A program made the translations under genes and the position numbers. Shown piece after piece: positions 1-6,900 of a DNA stretch of 14,486 nucleotides; position 1 is the stretch's first letter, and each line of letters opens with the position of its first letter. Where the stretch lies: NCBI GenBank assembly GCA_026985705.1, contig JALSPY010000075.1, positions 1 through 14,486 of the forward strand, in the 5' to 3' direction. The notes beneath the pieces were generated by a model. The model made no database searches and was not told where the DNA came from. It worked only from the letters and a program-made list of their open reading frames with translations. This DNA comes from Hydrogenothermaceae bacterium. Lineage in GTDB: Bacteria > Aquificota > Aquificia > Aquificales > Hydrogenothermaceae.

Positions 1-339
1 AAGGATGAAGTAGAGAGGGGTCAAGTATTAGCACAACCAGGAACAATAACACCACATAAGAAGTTTAAGGCACAGGTGTATATTTTAAGTAAGGAAGAGG
101 GAGGAAGACATACACCATTCTTTAAAGGGTATAGACCGCAATTTTATATAAGGACGGCAGATATAACAGGGACAGTAGTAGAATTACCTGAAGGGCAAGA
201 GATGGTAATGCCTGGGGATAATGTAGAGTTAACAGTAGAGTTAATGGAGCCAGTAGCGATAGAGGAGCAGATGAGATTTGCGATAAGGGAAGGTGGAAGA
301 ACTGTTGGTGCTGGTGTTGTAACTGAAATTATTGAGTAA
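1..339 (+). CDS. tuf: Elongation factor Tu, C-terminal fragment (5' end outside window)
   Basis: EF-Tu is the GTPase that delivers aminoacyl-tRNA to the ribosomal A site. The reading frame is open from the first base and codes the last 112 residues before TAA. The fragment runs from the end of domain 2 (VERGQVLAQPGTITPHKKF) through domain 3 (EEGGRHTPFF, GYRPQFYIRTADITG, MPGDN) to the ending REGGRTVGAGVVTEIIE, which is the usual EF-Tu C-terminus. The GTPase domain lies outside the window, so nothing can be said about the G motifs or the start. The next gene, rpmG, begins 26 nt downstream on the same strand, so the two are probably cotranscribed. The position just before rpmG, tRNA-Trp, secE and nusG is a very common bacterial arrangement and supports the call. 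Identification is near certain; only completeness is limited. Confidence 0.97.
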   Translation, partial: KDEVERGQVLAQPGTITPHKKFKAQVYILSKEEGGRHTPFFKGYRPQFYIRTADITGTVVELPEGQEMVMPGDNVELTVELMEPVAIEEQMRFAIREGGRTVGAGVVTEIIE

Positions 340-365
340 AATAAATCTAGATTAGAGGATGAAAA

Positions 366-518
366 ATGCCGAGAGAAATAATAACTTTAGCTTGCACTGA
401 ATGTAAAAGGAAAAATTATACAACTACTAAAAATAAGAGAAAACATCAGGACAGATTAGAGCTTAGAAAATACTGTAAGTGGTGTAAAAAGCATACATTA
501 CATAGGGAGATTAAATAG
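366..518 (+). CDS. rpmG: 50S ribosomal protein L33 (zinc-binding form)
   Basis: This small 50-residue gene starts MPREIITLACTECKRKNY and ends HTLHREIK before TAG. Two CxxC pairs, C10/C13 and C37/C40, form the zinc ribbon of the cysteine-containing L33 paralogue. The rest is strongly basic, as expected for a protein bound to 23S rRNA near the E site. The 50-residue length is normal for L33. An AGAGGA ribosome binding site at 354-359 lies six bases before the ATG. The gene sits between tuf and tRNA-Trp; its stop is only five bases before the tRNA 5' end, so the two must share a transcript and tRNA processing would cut the mRNA right behind rpmG. The family is clear from the motif pair, the size and the position. 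Keeping the C+ form implies it needs zinc. Confidence 0.95.
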   Translation: MPREIITLACTECKRKNYTTTKNKRKHQDRLELRKYCKWCKKHTLHREIK

Positions 519-523
519 TTAGT

Positions 524-596
524 GGGGCAATAGCTCAGTTGGTAGAGCACGGGACTCCAAATCCCGCGGTCGGGGGTTCGAGTCCTCCTTGCCCCG
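524..596 (+). tRNA. trnW: tRNA-Trp (anticodon CCA)
   Basis: A complete cloverleaf can be drawn by hand. The 7-bp acceptor stem pairs 524-530 with 589-595. The D stem is GCTC/GAGC (533-536 with 545-548). The anticodon stem is CGGGA/TCCCG (550-554 with 562-566) around the loop CTCCAAA, which puts anticodon CCA at 557-559. The 5-bp T stem (572-576 with 584-588, one G-T pair) encloses TTCGAGT. The discriminator base is G596, as expected for tRNA-Trp. The 3' CCA is not encoded (596 is followed by CTTT), so it must be added after transcription. The tRNA is embedded in the operon between rpmG and secE, so processing at its ends should split the upstream tuf-rpmG message from the downstream part. Confidence 0.97.
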
Positions 597-622
597 CTTT
601 ATTTATTTTTATAGAGGATAAA

Positions 623-811
623 ATGAAATTAGGGGAAGCAATAAAGTTTCTAAAGGAAGTAAGGGAAGAGCTAAAAAAGGTTAGTTGGCCTTCTAAAGAG
701 TTGGTAAGAAATGCAACGGTAGCAGTGATAGTTTTTACAATTATTTTATCAGTTTATCTTTGGAGCTTAGATTTAATATTTAAAAGAATTTTTGATTTTA
801 TTTTTAGATAA
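623..811 (+). CDS. secE: Preprotein translocase subunit SecE
   Basis: SecE clamps the two halves of SecY in the membrane-embedded SecYEG channel. The 62-residue product is the short single-span form. An amphipathic N-terminal helix (about residues 4-20, GEAIKFLKEVREELKKVSWP) ends in the VSWPS motif at about 20-24, followed by one hydrophobic membrane segment at about 31-55. The ATG at 623 is chosen because AGAGGA at 613-618 precedes it. The same frame stays open upstream into the tRNA, but that extension is not coding. The gene follows tRNA-Trp by 26 nt and precedes nusG by 34 nt, the standard secE-nusG pairing. Small size makes sequence similarity weak in this family, but the motif, the topology and the position agree. 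Confidence 0.95.
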   Translation: MKLGEAIKFLKEVREELKKVSWPSKELVRNATVAVIVFTIILSVYLWSLDLIFKRIFDFIFR

Positions 812-814
812 TGC

Positions 815-846
815 TTCATCTGAAAATTTAAACCGGGGTAGATGAA
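815..846 (+). promoter_or_regulatory. Inverted repeat enclosing the nusG ribosome binding site
   Basis: TTCATCT (815-821) and AGATGAA (840-846) are perfect 7-base inverted repeats. The 18-base spacer contains the likely nusG ribosome binding sequence GGGGT (835-839), and the right arm ends on the A of the nusG ATG. In RNA this hairpin would partly hide the start codon and hold the binding site in the loop, so it could tune nusG translation. At seven A/T-rich pairs with a large loop it may be weak at high temperature or be chance. It has no U tract, so it is not a terminator. Confidence 0.35.
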
Positions 847-1640
847 TGTCAGAAAAAGATTATGAGCAGGAAAGTAAAATATCTTCTGAAAAAATAAGCA
901 GTGATGCTGACAGTAGCAAAAAATGGTATGCACTTTATACACAATCTAATTTAGAAATTAGGGCTAAAGAAAATTTAGTTAAGTTATTAAAAATGAAAAA
1001 TATGGAATATCTAGTTGATGAAGTTTTAGTGCCTGCCGAGGAAAAAGTTGTCATTAAATCTTTAGGTAAAGAAAAATATAAGCTCTCTTTAAAAGGTCCA
1101 AATAGAGAATTAGAGGTAATGGGAAAAAAGGGAATAACTAAATTTTTGTTGGAAGATGGGAAAGTAAAAGTTGTTGAAAGTGTTGAAGGCGATGAAGAAT
1201 GTGTAAATAGACCACCTATATCAAAGCCAGGTCAAAAAATAAAATGTAATGAAAATAAAACTGAAGCTAAGATTGTGTTGGAAAATAAAATATTCCCCGG
1301 TTATTTATTGATAAAGGCAGAACTAAATGATGACTTAATAGATTTAATAAGAAAAACACCTTACATAATAGGTTTTGTAAGTGCTGGAGGTGTACCAGTA
1401 CCATTAAAAGAAGAAGATATAATGAAAGTTTTAAATCAAATACAGAAGGGAGCTCCTAAAGTTAAAAAACTTTTATTCCAAAAGGGAGACCAAGTAAGAG
1501 TTATAGAAGGACCGTTTATGAACTTTACAGGTGTTGTTGAGGAAGTAATTCCAGATAAGGAAAAATTAATAGTATCAATTTCCATATTTGGTCGTTCTAC
1601 ACCGGTTGAACTTGAGTTCTCTCAAGTTGAAAAGATTTAG
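846..1640 (+). CDS. nusG: Transcription termination/antitermination protein NusG with inserted domain
   Basis: NusG binds the clamp of RNA polymerase, promotes processive elongation, and links polymerase to Rho or the ribosome. The product has 264 residues, against about 180 in E. coli. A polar N-terminal tail (1-25) precedes the NGN domain, which begins WYALYTQSNLEIRAKENL at 27 and is interrupted at about residue 70. The domain resumes at KIFPGYLLI (148-156) and continues with TPYIIGFV. The C-terminal KOW domain starts near 211 with FQKGDQVRVIEGPFMNFTGV. The intervening 70-75 residues match in place and size the extra domain II known from Aquifex and Thermotoga NusG. The ATG at 846 follows GGGGT. 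The gene lies 34 nt after secE and 39 nt before rplK. Identification is firm; the role of the inserted domain is not known from sequence. Confidence 0.97.
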   Translation: MSEKDYEQESKISSEKISSDADSSKKWYALYTQSNLEIRAKENLVKLLKMKNMEYLVDEVLVPAEEKVVIKSLGKEKYKLSLKGPNRELEVMGKKGITKFLLEDGKVKVVESVEGDEECVNRPPISKPGQKIKCNENKTEAKIVLENKIFPGYLLIKAELNDDLIDLIRKTPYIIGFVSAGGVPVPLKEEDIMKVLNQIQKGAPKVKKLLFQKGDQVRVIEGPFMNFTGVVEEVIPDKEKLIVSISIFGRSTPVELEFSQVEKI

Positions 1641-1679
1641 TAGAACGGCAAAAATAGAACTCAAGGAGGTGTAAAATCT

Positions 1680-2117
1680 ATGGCAAAAAAGGAAGTTGGA
1701 AAAATTGAGTTGATGATACCGGCTCAACAGGCATCACCATCGCCACCTGTTGGACCGGCTTTAGGTCAGCATGGTGTTAACATTATGGAGTTTGTTAAAA
1801 GTTTTAATGCTGCTACATCAGAGTTTAAACCTGGGACTATTATACCGGTAGTTATTACTGTTTACTCTGATAGGTCATTTAAATTTGTTTTAAAAACTCC
1901 ACCTGCATCATATCTTCTAAAGGAAGCTGCTGGTATAAAGAAAGGTGCTTCTGACCCTAAGAGAGAAAAAGTTGGAAAGGTTACTAGGGCACAACTGGAA
2001 GAAATTGCAAAGACAAAGATGAAAGACCTAAACACTGAAGATTTAGAGACAGCAATTAAGATTATTGCAGGGACAGCTCGTTCAATGGGAATAGAAGTAG
2101 AAGGATTGGAGGCGTAG
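1680..2117 (+). CDS. rplK: 50S ribosomal protein L11
   Basis: L11 binds the GTPase-associated region of 23S rRNA at the stalk base and is needed for factor binding. The 145-residue product has the normal length. The N-terminal domain carries the proline-rich signature (QQASPSPPVGPALGQHGVNI, residues 17-36) involved in thiostrepton and factor interactions. The C-terminal rRNA-binding domain includes KTPPASYLLKEAAGI and ends with the TARSMGIEVEG motif. The start is fixed by a perfect AAGGAGGT at 1663-1670, nine bases upstream of ATG. It is followed by rplA after only three bases, so the pair is almost certainly translationally coupled. In many bacteria L1 represses this pair by binding the leader; the leader here is only 39 nt and I see no clear L1 site in it. 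Confidence 0.98.
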   Translation: MAKKEVGKIELMIPAQQASPSPPVGPALGQHGVNIMEFVKSFNAATSEFKPGTIIPVVITVYSDRSFKFVLKTPPASYLLKEAAGIKKGASDPKREKVGKVTRAQLEEIAKTKMKDLNTEDLETAIKIIAGTARSMGIEVEGLEA

Positions 2118-2120
2118 AAG

Positions 2121-2849
2121 ATGGCAAAAAGAGGAAAGAAATATTTAAATGCCTTAAAGCTTGTTGATAAAAATAAGCTTTACTCACTTGAAGAGGCAGT
2201 GGAAAAACTAAAAGAGATGGAAAAAGTTTTACAAAGGAGATTTGATGAAACAGTAGAATTAATATTCAATCTTGGAGTTGACCCAAGATACCCAGAGCAA
2301 ATGGTTAGAGGTTCCGTTGTTTTACCCCATGGATTAGGTAAAGAGTTAAAAGTTTTAGTTATAACTCAAGGGGAAAAATTAAAGGAAGCTGAAGAAGCAG
2401 GAGCAGATTATGTAGGTGGGGAAGATATAATTGAGAAAATATTAAAGGAAGGATGGACTGATTTTGATGTTGTTATTGCATCTCCTGATATGATGCCTAA
2501 AGTTGCTAAATTAGGAAGAATATTAGGACCTAGAGGATTAATGCCTAATCCAAAGGTAGGAACAGTTACTCAGAATATAAAGAAGGCAGTAGAGGAGGCT
2601 AAGAAGGGAAGGGTTGAGTTTAAAGTAGATAAAACTGGAAACTTACATATTCCTATAGGAAAGATTTCTTTTGATAATCAAAAGCTTGTTGAAAATGCTT
2701 ATGAAGTTATAGATGTGGTTCAGAAGTTGAAACCATCAGGTTTAAAGGGGCAATATATGAAAAATGCAGTGTTAAAGACTACTATGAGCCCTTCTGTAAA
2801 ACTTGATTTAGCTTCCATACTAAGAAGCTTAGAAACTAAAGCGGCTTAA
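2121..2849 (+). CDS. rplA: 50S ribosomal protein L1
   Basis: L1 forms the mobile L1 stalk that helps move deacylated tRNA out of the E site. The product is 242 residues, slightly above the usual 230 or so. It begins MAKRGKKYLNALKLVDKNKLY and contains the diagnostic segment LGRILGPRGLMPNPKVGTVT (residues 129-148), then VDKTGNLHIPIGK and the C-terminal KPSGLKGQYMKN element. GGAGG at 2108-2112, inside the end of rplK, serves as ribosome binding site. rplK and rplA are three bases apart. L1 is a known translational repressor of its own operon in other bacteria. The next gene, rplJ, starts just 16 bases after the rplA stop, which leaves little room for a separate leader. Confidence 0.98.
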   Translation: MAKRGKKYLNALKLVDKNKLYSLEEAVEKLKEMEKVLQRRFDETVELIFNLGVDPRYPEQMVRGSVVLPHGLGKELKVLVITQGEKLKEAEEAGADYVGGEDIIEKILKEGWTDFDVVIASPDMMPKVAKLGRILGPRGLMPNPKVGTVTQNIKKAVEEAKKGRVEFKVDKTGNLHIPIGKISFDNQKLVENAYEVIDVVQKLKPSGLKGQYMKNAVLKTTMSPSVKLDLASILRSLETKAA

Positions 2850-2865
2850 TCGGAGGGAATAAATA

Positions 2866-3408
2866 ATGACAACAACATTAAGACCTGCATTACAAAAAAA
2901 AGCAAAACTGGTTGAAGAGGTTAGAGAGAAGATAGAAAATGCTAAGTTAATGGTTGTATTTGATTTTACAGGTATAGATGCCAATGCAATGGCTGACTTT
3001 AGAAAAAGGATAAAACAAAAAAATGCAGAGATAAAAGTATTGAAAAACTCTATATTAATAAGGGCTTGTAGTAATACTCCTTTATATGATAAAATGGAAA
3101 TCTTCAAAGGTCCCTCTGCTGTGATTTTAGCTTATGAGGATATAGTAGATGCAGCAAAGGCTCTAAAGGAGTTTTTAAAAAATAATGAAGCAGCAACGGT
3201 AAAAGGTGGTTTATTAGAGGGAGAGTATGTTTCTCCAGAGCAGATAGATGCTATAGCTTCACTACCTTCAAGGGAAGAGCTTTTAGCACAACTATTTGCA
3301 ACAATGAAAGCACCTATTACAAACTTTGTGAGAGTATTAAATGCAGTACCTCAAAAGTTTGTAATGGTTTTAAATGCTATAAAGGAAGAAAAAGAGAAAC
3401 AAGGTTAA
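2866..3408 (+). CDS. rplJ: 50S ribosomal protein L10
   Basis: L10 is the stalk scaffold: its N-terminal domain anchors to 23S rRNA beside L11, and its C-terminal helix carries L7/L12 dimers. The 180-residue product has the family N-terminal part (KLVEEVREKIENAKLMVVFDF, then FRKRIKQKNAEIKVLKN with the NS/ILIRA segment and FKGPSAVILAYED). It ends in the alanine- and hydrophobic-rich helix (ELLAQLFATMKAPITNFVRV onward) that binds L12. A GGAGG at 2852-2856 precedes ATG 2866. L10 normally represses its own operon, in complex with L12, through a structured leader between rplA and rplJ. Here the gap is only 16 nt, so such a leader, if present, would have to lie within rplA. Confidence 0.97.
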   Translation: MTTTLRPALQKKAKLVEEVREKIENAKLMVVFDFTGIDANAMADFRKRIKQKNAEIKVLKNSILIRACSNTPLYDKMEIFKGPSAVILAYEDIVDAAKALKEFLKNNEAATVKGGLLEGEYVSPEQIDAIASLPSREELLAQLFATMKAPITNFVRVLNAVPQKFVMVLNAIKEEKEKQG

Positions 3409-3445
3409 TTAAAACTTAAAAATCTAGAAAGGAGGTTTAAATAGT

Positions 3446-3826
3446 ATGGCAGCAATAACTAAGGAAGAAATTAAAGAAGCTATTAAAAACATGACTGTTT
3501 TAGAGTTAGCTGAATTAGTTAAAGAGCTAGAGGAAGAGTTTGGAGTTTCTGCAGCAGCTATGGTGGCGGCAGCTCCTGCGGTTGGTGGAGCTGGTGGAGA
3601 AGCTGAGCCTGAAAAAACTGAGTTTGATGTTATATTAGTAAGCCCCGGTGATAAGAAAATAAATGTTATTAAAGTTGTTAGAGAAATCACTGGTTTAGGA
3701 TTAAAAGATGCTAAAGCATTAGTTGATAGTGCACCAAAAGCTGTAAAAGAAGGTGTTTCTAAGGAGGAAGCTGAACAAATTAAAGCTAAACTTGAAGAAG
3801 CTGGTGCACAGGTGGAAATTAAATAA
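3446..3826 (+). CDS. rplL: 50S ribosomal protein L7/L12
   Basis: L7/L12 is the multicopy stalk protein that recruits and activates translation GTPases. The 126-residue product has the three expected parts. The N-terminal dimerisation helices (TKEEIKEAIKNMTVLELAEL, about 5-24) bind L10. An alanine/glycine-rich hinge follows at about 37-58. The globular C-terminal domain begins KTEFDVILVSPGDKKINVIK, contains GLGLKDAKALVDSAPKAVKEG, and ends GAQVEIK. The ribosome binding site is a full AAAGGAGGT at 3428-3436, nine bases upstream, among the strongest in the window; this fits the need for several copies per ribosome. A hairpin with a T-rich tail lies 50-90 bases behind the stop, so many transcripts may end after this gene. 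Confidence 0.98.
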   Translation: MAAITKEEIKEAIKNMTVLELAELVKELEEEFGVSAAAMVAAAPAVGGAGGEAEPEKTEFDVILVSPGDKKINVIKVVREITGLGLKDAKALVDSAPKAVKEGVSKEEAEQIKAKLEEAGAQVEIK

Positions 3827-3877
3827 ATATATCATCAAATATATGAAAAAATTTAACTCCTCTCTATACATACTTAT

Positions 3878-3918
3878 AAGGCAGGCTCTCTCCATAGGGT
3901 CTGCCTTTATTTATTTAT
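3878..3918 (+). terminator. Terminator-like hairpin (attenuator) between rplL and rpoB
   Basis: AAGGCAGGCTC (3878-3888) pairs with GGGTCTGCCTT (3897-3907) over 11 positions including two G-T pairs, around the loop TCTCCATA. The sequence continues TTATTTATTTAT. This is the strongest hairpin I see in the operon. The T tail is broken by A residues, so termination is probably partial. A partial terminator between rplL and rpoB is well known in E. coli and would set the ratio of ribosomal proteins to polymerase subunits. Confidence 0.7.
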
Positions 3919-3922
3919 AGAC

Positions 3923-3950
3923 TTGTAAACTACAAAAATCTTTTTATGTT
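3923..3950 (+). promoter_or_regulatory. Candidate sigma-70 type promoter upstream of rpoB
   Basis: TTGTAA (3923-3928) and TATGTT (3945-3950) are separated by 16 bases and lie 30-60 bases before the rpoB start, directly behind the hairpin. Each hexamer matches the sigma-70 consensus at four of six positions. In such AT-rich DNA this can occur by chance, so it is a weak call. If real, it would give rpoBC some transcription independent of the upstream terminator. Confidence 0.3.
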
Positions 3951-3966
3951 AACAAAAATCACACTT

Positions 3967-3975
3967 AGAAGGTGG
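3967..3975 (+). promoter_or_regulatory. rpoB ribosome binding site (selects ATG 3981)
   Basis: AGAAGGTGG lies five to nine bases before ATG 3981. A GTG at 3972 is in frame but falls inside this sequence and would have no ribosome binding site of its own at a usable distance. The ATG is therefore preferred, and the protein is three residues shorter than the longest possible reading. Confidence 0.7.
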
Positions 3976-3980
3976 GAAGA

Positions 3981-6900
3981 ATGAGAAATATTAAATCTTT
4001 AAAATATAACCCCTTAAGAAAAAGTCTCGCTAGAAGAAAAGAAGTTATAGCACCACCAAATCTTTTACATGTTCCTAAAAACTCATTTGAAAGTTTCGTC
4101 CAGTTTAATAAAAACCCTTACAAAAGAGAAAATAAAGGTTTAGAAGGAATATTTAGGTCATCTTTTCCATTTGTTGACCCAAACGGACTAATTGAGATTA
4201 GATACATAGCCTATGAATTAGGCGATTGGGAATGTGGAAGGTGTAGAAAACCTTTACCAGATGATGTTGTAGGTGGTCCAGAAGTTCCATGTCCACACTG
4301 TGGTGGAGAATTAATATACAAGGAAAAACATACAGTTGAAGAGTGCGAATATAAAGGACTTACATACAGTGCACCTTTAAGGGTTCTACTAGAATTAGTT
4401 ATAAATGAAATTGACCCTGAAACAGGTGAAGTAAAGGTAAAAAGAAAAAAGAAACAGAAGGTTTACTTTGGAGATATTCCTCTATTAACTAAAAATGCTT
4501 ACTTTATTATAAATGGAACTACAAGAGTTGTTGTATCTCAATTAATTAGGTCTTCTGGAATATTTTTTGAAGCTAAAGAGGATAAAACAAAAGATATTCT
4601 AACAAGAATTATATATAAAGGTTCTGTTATTCCAGAAAAAGGTTCTAGATTAGAGTTTGAGTATGCTACAAACATAGAGATATTTAATGCCAAAATAGAT
4701 AGAAGAAAGGTTTTAGGAACAACGATTTTAAGAGCATTTGGATTAGATACTGCATATAAAATACTTAAAGCCTTTTATGGAGATGTTAAAAGATTTAAGG
4801 TTAGTTTAGACGGATATAAAGATACAGATGAAGGTTTAAACTATACAGATGATGAGCTCCTTGAATTATTACAAAACCACGAGATATTTATAACATACAC
4901 TAAAGAAGAAAAGGATGAGAAGGGACATTTAATAAAGATAAGACATGAAAAATATGTAGAGCCTGAAAACTTAGCTAAGTATTTAAAAGATGATAGAATA
5001 GAGATTGAGGAAATTACAGCAATTTCTTTAATGACAACAAATAAATCTTTATATGGAGATATTATAGTAGAAACTTTAAAGAAAGATGAGCCACAGATAA
5101 ATGCTTCATTCACATTTAAAGATGCTGCTAGAGTTGATATATACAGAAAAATGAGACCTACCGATACAGCTGTTATAGACCCTAAAGCTTTCCTAAAGAG
5201 AGCTAATGAGTTATTTGAGTATATATTCTTTGAGCCACAGAGATATGATTTATCTAAAGTTGGAAGAGTTAAAATAAATGCAAAAGTTCATGAAATACCA
5301 AAAACCATAAAACCTTTAGATTTAGATACTCTGTTGGAAAAATATCCTCCTTTAGCTTTAGATGAAGATGTTGAAGTTAACGGAGAAGTTTTAAAAGCTG
5401 GAACAAAGATAGACCAGTTAGTTATAGAAAAACTTAAAAATGCTGATTTTACAGAAATTAAAGTTAAACAGTATTTAGATGATGAAGCTAGATTTATACT
5501 TCTTCCTGATATTATTGCAATAGTTAAATATTTACTTGAATTAAGATTAGGGAAAAGAGATGTTGACGATATAGCACATTTAGGAAACAGAAGAGTTAGA
5601 CCTGTCGGAGAATTATTAGAAAACCAAGCTAGACTTGGCATTGTCAGAATGCAAAAGGCATTTAAAGATAGAGTTGCAACTGTTGACATAGATGACCCTA
5701 ACCTTAAAGTAGCAGATATAATTAATCCAAGATATGTTACAGGCTCAGTTGTAGAGTTTCTAAAAGGTGGACAGTTAGCTCAATTTATGGACCAAGCAAA
5801 TCCTCTTGCAGAGCTAACCCATAAGAGAAGACTATCTGCTTTGGGACCTGGTGGATTAACTAGGGACAGTGCTAAGTTTGAAATTAGGGACGTTCACCCT
5901 ACACACTACGGTAGAGTATGTCCAATAGAAACACCAGAGGGACAAAACATTGGATTAATTTCATCTATGACAGTTTATGCTAAACTTAACGAATTCGGAT
6001 TTTTAGTATCTCCTTACAGAAAGGTTAAGGACGGTAAAGTTTTAAATGAGATAGAGTATTTAGCTGCTTATGATGAAGAGAAGTATATAATTGCTCAAGC
6101 TAACGCTCCAATTGATGAAGAAGGAAACTTTTTAGCTGATAGAGTTTTAGCAAGAGCTAAAGGGGATATACGACTGGTCCATCCTAAAGAAGTTGATTAT
6201 ATGGATGTATCTCCTAAACAGGTTGTTTCTGTATCAGCTTCATTAATACCATTCCTAGAGCATGACGATGCAAACAGGGCATTAATGGGTTCTAACATGC
6301 AGAGACAGGCTGTTCCATTACTTAAGACTGAGTATCCACTTGTTGGAACAGGAATGGAGACTATAGTGGCAAGGGACAGTGGCTCTGCAGTAGTTGCTAA
6401 GAGAGGTGGAGTTGTTGAAAGTGTATCTGGAGATAGAATTGTTATAGCTGTTAATCACGATGAAATAAATCCAAATGACCCGTTAGATATAGGTTTAGAT
6501 GTTTACGAGTTAGCTAAATTTAAGGGCTCTAATCAAGCTACATGTATAAATCAAAGGCCATTAGTTAGAAAGGGAGATAGAGTAGAGAAAGGCACAATTA
6601 TAGCAGATGGGCACTCAACATATAAGGGAGAGTTGTCTCTCGGAAAAAATGTGTTAGTAGCATTTATGCCTTGGAGAGGTTATAACTTTGAGGATGCGAT
6701 AGTAATATCTGAAAGACTTGTTAAAGATGATGTATTTACTTCTATACATATTGAAGAGTTTGAGTGTGAAGCTAGAGAGACAAAACTTGGACCTGAGGAG
6801 ATAACAAGAAATGTTGTCGGAGTTTCTCAAAAAGCTTTAGCAAATCTAGATGAACATGGAATTATAAGGGTTGGAGCTTATGTAAAACCGGGAGATATAC

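Noticed and set aside
539..622. In-frame upstream extension of secE starting at a TTG inside the tRNA gene
   Set aside because: It would translate the tRNA-Trp body, has no ribosome binding site, and SecE begins normally at 623 behind AGAGGA.
3826..3848. ATATAT inverted repeat just after rplL
   Set aside because: Only A-T pairs with no proper tail; the G-C containing hairpin at 3878-3907 is the better terminator candidate.
3972..3980. GTG 3972 as the rpoB start
   Set aside because: The codon lies within the AGAAGGTGG ribosome binding sequence; ATG 3981 has the right spacing.
5288..5689. 133-codon open frame antisense to rpoB
   Set aside because: It is Ser/Leu/Ile-rich in the way antisense frames of AT-rich genes are, lies opposite conserved beta residues, and has no family motif.
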